A model generated the notes under the pieces. The model was not told where the DNA came from, ran no database searches, and saw only the letters and a list, made by a program, of their open reading frames with translations. From an uncultured Clostridia bacterium (GTDB lineage: Bacteria > Bacillota > Clostridia > TANB77 > CAG-508): DNA of 30,687 bases. Below, in pieces: positions 24,617 through 30,687 of this stretch. A program made the position numbers and the translations under genes. The first letter of the stretch is position 1, and each line of letters begins with the position of its first letter. The stretch spans positions 1 to 30,687 of the forward strand of contig CAQYCU010000010.1 of NCBI GenBank assembly GCA_948919095.1, written 5' to 3'.

Positions 24617-25240
24617 ATGCTTAAAGTAGACGTATTAAGTACAGATGGAAAGAAAGTTAAAGATTTAGAATTAAATGAAAAAGTATTTGGTATAGAACCA
24701 AATGAAAATGTTGTTCATACAGCAGTAGTTAATTTCCTTGCAAATCAAAGACAAGGAACACAAAATACAAAAACTAGAGCAGAAGTTCGTGGTGGTGGAA
24801 GAAAACCATGGAGACAAAAAGGAACAGGTCGTGCAAGACAAGGCTCAATAAGAGCACCACAATGGATAAAAGGTGGTATTGCATTAGGACCACGTCCACG
24901 TTCATATGTATATAAGATAAACAAAAAAGAAAGACAATTAGCAATTAAGTCAATGTTAAGTTCAAAAGTTCTTGAAAAAGAATTAATCGTACTTGATAAA
25001 TTAGACTTAAAAGAAATTAAAACTAGTGAAATGGTTAAAACATTAAACAATGTTAAAGCAACAGGAAAAACACTTATAGTTTTACCTGCAAACAATGAAA
25101 ATGTACAAAAATCAGCTAGAAACATTGAAGGCGTTAAAGCTTCAATAGTTGAAACAATCAATGTTTATGATTTAGTAAAATATCAAAACTTAGTTTTAAC
25201 AGTAGACACAGTTAAAAAATTAGAGGAGGTGTACGCATAA
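24617..25240 (+). CDS. rplD: 50S ribosomal protein L4
   Basis: This encodes 207 residues, ATG 24617 after AAAGGAGG. It has the conserved extended loop lining the exit tunnel (TRAEVRGGGRKPWRQKGTGR). In enterobacteria L4 represses this operon through the leader, so it is the first candidate regulator of the leader at 23157. Its stop overlaps the rplW start by one base. Confidence 0.98.
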   Translation: MLKVDVLSTDGKKVKDLELNEKVFGIEPNENVVHTAVVNFLANQRQGTQNTKTRAEVRGGGRKPWRQKGTGRARQGSIRAPQWIKGGIALGPRPRSYVYKINKKERQLAIKSMLSSKVLEKELIVLDKLDLKEIKTSEMVKTLNNVKATGKTLIVLPANNENVQKSARNIEGVKASIVETINVYDLVKYQNLVLTVDTVKKLEEVYA

Positions 25241-25587
25241 TGTTACCAGAAGAAGTAATAATTAAACCAATCGTTACAGAGAAAAGTAATGATGAAATAC
25301 AATTTGGAAAGTATACCTTTAAAGTAAACAAAAAAGCTACAAAGGTAGATGTAAAAAGAGCTTGTGAAAAACTTTTCAACGTAAAAGTTTTAAGTGTTAA
25401 CACTATTCTTGTAAAAGGAAAAGAAAGAAGAGTAGGAAGATATACAGGTATGACATCTGATTGGAAAAAAGCTATAGTAAAAATAGATACAAATCCAGCA
25501 GACCAAAAATACCTTGCAAAAGGCGGAAAAGAGACTAAAGTTTCTAAAAAATACAAAGATAGTATAGAAGGCTTCTTTGGTGCCTAA
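25240..25587 (+). CDS. rplW: 50S ribosomal protein L23
   Basis: This encodes 115 residues; ATG shares one base with the rplD stop (TAATG), with GGAGGTG inside the rplD end, implying translational coupling. It has the family start EVIIKPIVTEKS and the VKVLSVNTILVKGKERRVGR segment. L23 sits at the tunnel exit and docks trigger factor and SRP. A slight C-terminal extension follows the core. The 92-base gap to rplB contains the palindrome CTAGTTTTAAAACTAG. Confidence 0.97.
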   Translation: MLPEEVIIKPIVTEKSNDEIQFGKYTFKVNKKATKVDVKRACEKLFNVKVLSVNTILVKGKERRVGRYTGMTSDWKKAIVKIDTNPADQKYLAKGGKETKVSKKYKDSIEGFFGA

Positions 25588-25679
25588 TCATTAGGAAAGC
25601 AATCGCTTCTAAAATTTATAAAAGTATAATTATCTAGTTTTAAAACTAGGAAAATAAAATTAAAAGGAGAATTAAAAAA

Positions 25680-26507
25680 ATGGGAACAAAGAAATTTAGA
25701 CCAACAACTCCATCACTAAGAAATATGACAGTATCAGACTTTGCAGAAATTACAAAGAAAACTCCTGAGAAATCATTATTAGCTGTAAAACCTCATAAAG
25801 CAGGAAGAAATGCTCAAGGAAAAATTACAGTTAGACATCAAGGTGGAGGAAATAAAAGAAAATATAGAATTATTGATTTCAAAAGAAATAAATTAGATAT
25901 GGAAGCAACTGTAATTGGAATTGAATATGACCCAAACAGAAGTGCTAACATAGCACTAATCAAATACGAAGATGGAACATTAAGTTACATTTTAGCACCA
26001 AGAGGATTAAAAGATGGTGATAAAGTTATATCAGCAGATAAAGCAGATATAAAACCAGGTAACTGTATGAAAATGGAAAGTATTCCAGTAGGTACATTAC
26101 TACACAACATCGAAATAAATCCAAATCAAGGAGCAAAACTTGTTAGAGTTGCAGGACAATCTGCACAATTAATGGCTAAAGAAGGAAAATATGCACATTT
26201 AAGATTACCTTCAGGAGAAATGAGATTAGTTTTAGCAACATGTAAAGCTACAATAGGTGAAGTTGGAAATGAAGAACATGAAAACATTAAAATAGGAAAA
26301 GCAGGAAAGAAAAGAAACATGGGCAAACGTCCAGAAGTTAGAGGTTCTGCAATGAACCCTAATGATCACCCTCATGGTGGTGGTGAAGGAAAAGCACCAG
26401 TAGGACATCCAGGACCAATGACACCTTGGGGCAAACCAGCTCTAGGATACAAGACAAGAGCAAAACACAAAAAATCAAATAGATTAATAACAAAGAGAAG
26501 AAAATAA
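25680..26507 (+). CDS. rplB: 50S ribosomal protein L2
   Basis: This encodes 275 residues, normal length, ATG 25680 after AAAGGAG. It contains the RNA-binding RHQGGGNKRKYRIID region and the C-terminal NPNDHPHGGGEGKAP segment with the conserved histidine near the peptidyl transferase centre. Confidence 0.98.
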   Translation: MGTKKFRPTTPSLRNMTVSDFAEITKKTPEKSLLAVKPHKAGRNAQGKITVRHQGGGNKRKYRIIDFKRNKLDMEATVIGIEYDPNRSANIALIKYEDGTLSYILAPRGLKDGDKVISADKADIKPGNCMKMESIPVGTLLHNIEINPNQGAKLVRVAGQSAQLMAKEGKYAHLRLPSGEMRLVLATCKATIGEVGNEEHENIKIGKAGKKRNMGKRPEVRGSAMNPNDHPHGGGEGKAPVGHPGPMTPWGKPALGYKTRAKHKKSNRLITKRRK

Positions 26508-26533
26508 AACTAATTGAAAGGAGATAATTAAAT

Positions 26534-26818
26534 ATGTCAAGATCAAGCAAGAAAATGCCATTCGTAGCTCCAGAACTATTAAAAAGAATTGATGCAATGA
26601 ATGAAAATGGAAACAAAGAAGTTATAAAAACATGGTCAAGAGCATCAACAATTTATCCACAAATGGTAGGACATACAATAGCTGTTCATGATGGAAGAAA
26701 ACATGTTCCAATATATATTACAGAAGAAATGATTGGACATAAATTAGGTGAATTTGCTCCAACAAGAACATTCAAAGGACACTCTGGAAGCAAAGCGGAT
26801 ACAACATCAGCAAAATAA
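26534..26818 (+). CDS. rpsS: 30S ribosomal protein S19
   Basis: This encodes 94 residues, ATG 26534 after GAAAGGAG. It has the conserved segments WSRASTIYPQMVGHTIAVHD and GHKLGEFAPTRTFKGH. It contacts 16S rRNA in the head of the small subunit. Confidence 0.98.
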   Translation: MSRSSKKMPFVAPELLKRIDAMNENGNKEVIKTWSRASTIYPQMVGHTIAVHDGRKHVPIYITEEMIGHKLGEFAPTRTFKGHSGSKADTTSAK

Positions 26819-26905
26819 TAATTGTCATGTAAAACAGACAATAAAAACTAAATTAAATGCAATTTAGATTAATATATGAAAATATTAAAAAAGGAGGAAA
26901 ATATT

Positions 26906-27526
26906 GTGGCTGACGAGAAAGAGAAGAAAGTAGCAGAAAAGAAAGAAAAATCAACAGAAACAAAGAAAACAACTACAGCAAAAACAGAAACAAAGAAAGC
27001 TACTGAAAAGAAAGCTGAAACAGCTAAAAAAGAAAATAAAGAAGTAAAAACTGAAAAAACACCTGTAAAAGCTAAAAAGGAAGAAAAAGCTACAACTAGC
27101 AAGCAAGCTAAAAAAGAAACAGTTAAAGAAGAGAAGAAAACTGTTAAAGTAGATAAAAAAGAAAAAACTACTGATAGTGAAGAAGAATTAGTTGCAAAAG
27201 CTACACTAAAATATGCAAGAATATCTAGTAGAAAAGTAAAAATTGTTGCAGACTTAATAAGAGGAAAAAATGTTGATGAGGCAATGGCAATACTTGAATT
27301 TACACCAAAGGCAGGTGCAGAAGTTTTAATAAAATTATTAAAATCTGCTATAGCAAATGCTGAAAACAACAATATGATGAATCACAGCAAATTATATATT
27401 GCTGAAATTTATTCAAATCAAGGACCAACATTAAAGAGAATTAGACCAGCAGCTAAAGGCTCAGCTGTAAGAATTAGAAAAAGAACAAGTCATACAACAA
27501 TAGTTTTAAAAGAAAAGGAGGCTTAA
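26906..27526 (+). CDS. rplV: 50S ribosomal protein L22 with long lysine-rich N-terminal extension
   Basis: The start is GTG 26906, nine bases after GGAGG (26893-26897). An ATG ten codons upstream lacks a ribosome binding site and would place that site inside the gene. The product is 206 residues: about 95 residues rich in Lys, Glu, Thr and Ala, repetitive and certainly disordered, then the L22 core from about 96 (AKATLKYARISSRKVKIVAD) to the normal end (TSHTTIVLKEKEA), including the loop that lines the exit tunnel. Typical L22 is 110-115 residues. The extension resembles the shorter tail on S10 in composition. Confidence 0.95.
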   Translation: MADEKEKKVAEKKEKSTETKKTTTAKTETKKATEKKAETAKKENKEVKTEKTPVKAKKEEKATTSKQAKKETVKEEKKTVKVDKKEKTTDSEEELVAKATLKYARISSRKVKIVADLIRGKNVDEAMAILEFTPKAGAEVLIKLLKSAIANAENNNMMNHSKLYIAEIYSNQGPTLKRIRPAAKGSAVRIRKRTSHTTIVLKEKEA

Positions 27527-27533
27527 GCAAAAT

Positions 27534-28196
27534 ATGGGACAAAAAGTAGATCCACGTGGATTTAGAGTTGGTGTTATAAATGACTGGAGTTCAAAATGGT
27601 ATGCAGATAAAGCTCATTTTGGAGATTATGTTGTTGAAGACCATAAAATTCGTGTATATATAAAGAAAAAATTATATGTAAGCGGAATTTCAAAAATTGA
27701 AATTGAAAGAACATCTAAAAATGTTAAAATAAATGTTTATACAGCAAAACCTGGAATAGTAATAGGAAAAGGTGGAAACCTAGCTGAAAACTTAAAAAAT
27801 GAATTAGAAAAAATGATTAACAAACAAGTTAACCTAAACATTTTAGAAGTTAAAGATGTTGACACAAATGCACAATTAGTTGCAGAAAATATTGCAGGAC
27901 AATTAGAAAGAAGAATTTCATTTAGACGTGCTATGAAACAATGTATGCAAAAAGCAATGAAAATGGGAGCTTTAGGAATTAAAGCAGCTTGTTCTGGAAG
28001 ACTTGGAGGAGCTGATATGGCTAGAACTGAGTTCTATAAAGAAGGAACAGTGCCACTTCAAACTTTAAGAGCTGACATTGATTATGGATTTGCAGAAGCA
28101 AACACAACTTATGGAAAAGTTGGTGTTAAAGTATGGATATATAAAGGAGAAATTCTTCCAGCAAAGAAAAACAAAGAAGTGGAAGGAGGAAAATAA
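27534..28196 (+). CDS. rpsC: 30S ribosomal protein S3
   Basis: This encodes 220 residues starting MGQKVDPRGFRVGVI. It contains a KH domain (GIVIGKGGNLAENL around residue 75) and the conserved C-terminal SGRLGGADMARTE segment. Starts seven bases after rplV with AAGGAGG inside the rplV end, consistent with coupling. Confidence 0.98.
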   Translation: MGQKVDPRGFRVGVINDWSSKWYADKAHFGDYVVEDHKIRVYIKKKLYVSGISKIEIERTSKNVKINVYTAKPGIVIGKGGNLAENLKNELEKMINKQVNLNILEVKDVDTNAQLVAENIAGQLERRISFRRAMKQCMQKAMKMGALGIKAACSGRLGGADMARTEFYKEGTVPLQTLRADIDYGFAEANTTYGKVGVKVWIYKGEILPAKKNKEVEGGK

Positions 28197-28198
28197 TT

Positions 28199-28666
28199 AT
28201 GCCATTAATGCCAAAAAAGACTAAGTTTAGAAAACAACAAAAAGGTAGAAATAGAGGAAAAGCTACTAGAGGAAATAAAGTATATGAAGGTGAATACGGA
28301 CTTCAAGCATTAGAACTTGGAATGATAACATCAAACCAAATCGAAGCTGCCCGTGTTGCTATGACAAGATATATTAAAAGAGGTGGAAAAGTTTGGATAA
28401 AGATTTTCCCAGATAAACCATTAACAGCAAAAGCTATCGGTTCTCGTATGGGTACAGGTAAAGGAAATGTTGAAAAATGGGTTGCTCCTGTAAAACCAGG
28501 AAGAGTTATGTTTGAAATGGGAGGAGTTCCAGAAGATATAGCTAAGGAAGCACTAAGACTTGCAGGTTCTAAATTATCAATTAGAACAAAAGTTGTTAAA
28601 AAAGAAGGAATAACAAGCGAAAGTGTTGCAAGTGAAAATGTTGCAAGCGAAGTTACAGCAGAGTAA
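28199..28666 (+). CDS. rplP: 50S ribosomal protein L16 with C-terminal tail
   Basis: This encodes 155 residues starting two bases after the rpsC stop with GGAGG in the rpsC end. The core (KTKFRKQQKGRNRGKATRG; GRVMFEMGGV) is standard and ends near KTKVVKK. About 20 further residues, with an imperfect SES-VASEN-VASEV repeat, exceed the usual 137-145. An alternative start at the second Met (28208) would shorten it by three residues. Confidence 0.97.
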   Translation: MPLMPKKTKFRKQQKGRNRGKATRGNKVYEGEYGLQALELGMITSNQIEAARVAMTRYIKRGGKVWIKIFPDKPLTAKAIGSRMGTGKGNVEKWVAPVKPGRVMFEMGGVPEDIAKEALRLAGSKLSIRTKVVKKEGITSESVASENVASEVTAE

Positions 28667-28688
28667 CGAAAGGGAGGTAAGAATAGAT

Positions 28689-28895
28689 ATGAAGATAAGC
28701 AAAATCAGAGAAATGTCTTCACCAGACCTTGAAAAAGAATTAGGAGAACTAAAACAAGAGTTATTTAAACTAAGATTTAGCTTAGCAACAAATGGGTTAG
28801 ATAATCCTAAGAAAATCAAGGAAGTAAAGAAAGACATTGCTAGAGTAAATACAATATTAACAGAAAGAAAGTTAGCCATTAACGAGAAAAAATAA
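28689..28895 (+). CDS. rpmC: 50S ribosomal protein L29
   Basis: This encodes 68 residues from ATG 28689, chosen because GGGAGG lies just upstream and the protein then starts MKISKIREMSS as in the family. The frame is open farther upstream into rplP but that part is not homologous. The two-helix LKQELFKLRFSLATN core is typical. Located near the tunnel exit. Confidence 0.97.
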   Translation: MKISKIREMSSPDLEKELGELKQELFKLRFSLATNGLDNPKKIKEVKKDIARVNTILTERKLAINEKK

Positions 28896-28935
28896 TTAAT
28901 GGGCGAAAAATAAATATTTGAAAGGAGAACCATAA

Positions 28936-29196
28936 ATGGAACGAAATCTTCGTAAGACAATGATCGGAAAAGTTGTATCTGATAAAATGGATAAAACAGT
29001 AGTAGTTGCTGTAAATACAAGAAAAATGGATAAAACTTATGGTAAGATTAAAAGATCTACTTACAAATTAAAAGCTCACGATGAAGAAAACCAATGCCAA
29101 GCTGGTGATACAGTTAAGGTTATGGAAACTAGACCTCTATCAAAAGATAAAAGATGGAGAGTTGTAGAAGTAATTGAAAAGGCTATAATAAAATAA
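28936..29196 (+). CDS. rpsQ: 30S ribosomal protein S17
   Basis: This encodes 86 residues, ATG 28936 after AAAGGAG. It has the OB-fold motifs RKTMIGKVVSDKMDKTVVV and the conserved METRPLSKDKRWRVVEV end. Confidence 0.97.
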   Translation: MERNLRKTMIGKVVSDKMDKTVVVAVNTRKMDKTYGKIKRSTYKLKAHDEENQCQAGDTVKVMETRPLSKDKRWRVVEVIEKAIIK

Positions 29197-29234
29197 TTCA
29201 TTAAAAATTAAGATTTAAGAAGGAGGAAAGACCT

Positions 29235-29603
29235 ATGATACAGCAACAAACAAGACTTAAAGTAGCAGATAACACTGGAGCAAAAGAACTTATGTGTATT
29301 AGATGCTTAGGTGGTTCATATAGAAAATATGCTAAAGTAGGAGATGTAATAGTTGCTTCTGTAAAATCAGCAATCCCAGGTGGAACAGTAAAAAAAGGTC
29401 AAGTTGTTAAAGCAGTAGTAGTTAGAACAAAAAAACCTATACAAAGAGCTGATGGAACAGTTGTTAGATTTGATGAAAATGCAGCTGTTATAATAAAAGA
29501 AGATAAAACACCAACTGGAACTCGTATATTTGGACCAGTTGCAAGAGAATTAAGAGATAAAGAATACATGAAAATTCTATCTCTAGCACCAGAAGTTTTA
29601 TAA
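29235..29603 (+). CDS. rplN: 50S ribosomal protein L14
   Basis: This encodes 122 residues, the standard length, ATG 29235 after GGAGG. It begins MIQQQTRLKVADNTGAKE and ends with the conserved REYMKILSLAPEVL-type sequence (here KEYMKILSLAPEVL). Confidence 0.98.
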   Translation: MIQQQTRLKVADNTGAKELMCIRCLGGSYRKYAKVGDVIVASVKSAIPGGTVKKGQVVKAVVVRTKKPIQRADGTVVRFDENAAVIIKEDKTPTGTRIFGPVARELRDKEYMKILSLAPEVL

Positions 29604-29621
29604 TGAAAAGAGGTGAAATAC

Positions 29622-29930
29622 ATGAAATTAAAAAAAGGAGATACTGTACAAGTATTATCTGGAAATGATAAAGGAAAAAAAGGTGAGATTCTAAGCGTTG
29701 ACCCTAAAGCAGGAAAGATTGTTGTAAAAGATGTTAATATCAGAAAAAAAGCAACAAAACCTAGAAAAGCAGGAGAAACAGGTGGAATTATAGCATCTGA
29801 GCATGCAATAAACTCAAGTAAAGTTGCAGTTGTATGCCCTAAATGCGAAAAAGCAACAAGAGTAGGATATAAAATTGATGGAGATAAAAAAGTTCGCGTT
29901 TGCAAAAGTTGCGGAGCTGAATTGAAATAA
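29622..29930 (+). CDS. rplX: 50S ribosomal protein L24 with zinc-ribbon-like end
   Basis: This encodes 102 residues from ATG 29622, which has AGAGGTG at proper distance; an ATG three codons earlier overlaps that site. The KOW motif is KLKKGDTVQVLSGNDKGKKG. The C-terminus carries two Cys pairs (CPKCEKATRVG and CKSCGAELK), able to hold zinc, as in a subset of bacterial L24 proteins. Confidence 0.97.
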   Translation: MKLKKGDTVQVLSGNDKGKKGEILSVDPKAGKIVVKDVNIRKKATKPRKAGETGGIIASEHAINSSKVAVVCPKCEKATRVGYKIDGDKKVRVCKSCGAELK

Positions 29931-29962
29931 TTTTAAGTGGAAAGGAGGGTCTATTAAGACTT

Positions 29963-30502
29963 ATGGAAATATTAAAAGAACAATATGAAAAAGAAGTAGT
30001 ACCTGCATTAATGAAAAAATTTAATTATAAATCTGTAATGGAAGTTCCAAAATTAGATAAAATAGTTCTAAATGTTGGTCTAGGAGATTTGAAAGAAAAT
30101 CCTAAGGCATTAGAAGGAGCTGTAGCTGACTTAACACAAATAACAGGACAAAAACCAGTTGTTACAAAAGCTAAGAAAGCTATTGCAGCATTCAAAATAA
30201 GAGCAGGAGTTAATATAGGTGTAAAACTTACATTAAGAAAAGGAAAAATGTATGATTTTGCATACAAACTATTTAACACAGCATTACCTAGAGTTAGAGA
30301 TTTTAGAGGAGTATCATCAGATTCATTTGATGGAAGAGGAAATTATTCAATGGGTATTAAAGAACAACTAATTTTCCCAGAAATCGAATATGATAAAATT
30401 GATAAAATTAGAGGAATGGATATAGTTTTTGTTACAACAGCAAAAACAGATGAAGAGGCTAAGGAGTTATTATCACTTCTTGGAATGCCTTTCAAAAAAT
30501 AG
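29963..30502 (+). CDS. rplE: 50S ribosomal protein L5
   Basis: This encodes 179 residues, the standard length, ATG 29963 after AAAGGAGG. It has the conserved KIVLNVGLGD, ITGQKPVVTKAKKAIAAFK and FRGVSSDSFDGRGNYSMG segments. Binds 5S rRNA. Confidence 0.98.
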   Translation: MEILKEQYEKEVVPALMKKFNYKSVMEVPKLDKIVLNVGLGDLKENPKALEGAVADLTQITGQKPVVTKAKKAIAAFKIRAGVNIGVKLTLRKGKMYDFAYKLFNTALPRVRDFRGVSSDSFDGRGNYSMGIKEQLIFPEIEYDKIDKIRGMDIVFVTTAKTDEEAKELLSLLGMPFKK

Positions 30503-30517
30503 TATAGGAGGAAAAAC

Positions 30518-30687
30518 ATGGCAAAGAAGTCTTTAAAAGTAAAGCAACAAAAACCACAAAAATACAAAACTAGAGAATATAATAGATGTAAAATTTGTGG
30601 AAGACCACATGCTTACATAAGAAAATATGGCATTTGCCGTATATGCTTCAGAGAATTAGCTCATAAGGGTGAAATTCCAGGTGTTAA
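30518..30687 (+). CDS. rpsN: 30S ribosomal protein S14, zinc type (cut by window end)
   Basis: ATG 30518 follows TAGGAGG. The 56 visible codons are almost the whole 61-residue type Z protein, with the zinc ligands CKICG and CRIC. Only the last few residues fall beyond the window. The zinc-dependent form is the usual operon-encoded version in Firmicutes. Confidence 0.97.
   Translation, partial: MAKKSLKVKQQKPQKYKTREYNRCKICGRPHAYIRKYGICRICFRELAHKGEIPGV

Noticed and set aside
26869..27372. 167-codon minus-strand open frame opposite rplV
   Set aside because: It is the mirror of the Lys/Glu-rich repeat in L22 and gives a Phe/Ser/Val-rich product without start signals.

Overview
The window is AT-rich (roughly 30% G+C by eye), uses the standard code, has GGAGG-type ribosome binding sites and TTGACA/TATAAT promoters, and carries Firmicutes marker genes: a cotJ spore-coat remnant, a Spo0A homologue, rny, tex, ylmH and a Gram-positive-order S10 ribosomal cluster ending in a zinc-type S14. 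The best inference is an uncultured gut-type member of Clostridia from a spore-forming ancestry. No rRNA, tRNA or CRISPR array was seen.

Region 1 (1 to about 4950) is accessory DNA. It holds a possible IS3-type insertion-sequence end, a G+C-richer gene for a small secreted protein between 14-bp inverted repeats, and a frameshifted, very divergent Spo0A-like gene on the minus strand. Then come a sigma-region-4-like regulator of the kind found on conjugative elements, two strongly structured non-coding stretches, two tiny genes and a large serine recombinase. The recombinase lies directly against the last 19 codons of cotJB, so the mobile element appears to have split the cotJ operon. Its left end is outside the window. 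The adjoining cotJC carries a +1 frameshift.

Region 2 (5.6 to 9.7 kb) has an AIM24-family gene, then a two-gene operon with its own promoter and terminator. The first gene encodes a 657-residue protein whose N-terminus has the R / STS / ExE signature of arginine-type ADP-ribosyltransferases followed by long coiled coils. The second encodes an unrecognised 355-residue partner. This operon is the best candidate for an undescribed system.

Region 3 (9.7 to 23 kb) is mostly housekeeping: tex, rny (RNase Y), metK, a G+C-rich orphan gene with a perfect consensus promoter, ylmH on the minus strand, an unusually short alaS, metG, and an 809-residue protein with a C-terminal CbbX/SpoVK-type AAA+ ATPase. 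A possible minus-strand small RNA sits between rny and metK.

Region 4 (23.1 kb to the end) is the S10 ribosomal protein operon, rpsJ-rplC-rplD-rplW-rplB-rpsS-rplV-rpsC-rplP-rpmC-rpsQ-rplN-rplX-rplE-rpsN. It has a strong promoter and a structured leader of about 270 nt. S10 and especially L22 carry long lysine-rich N-terminal extensions.
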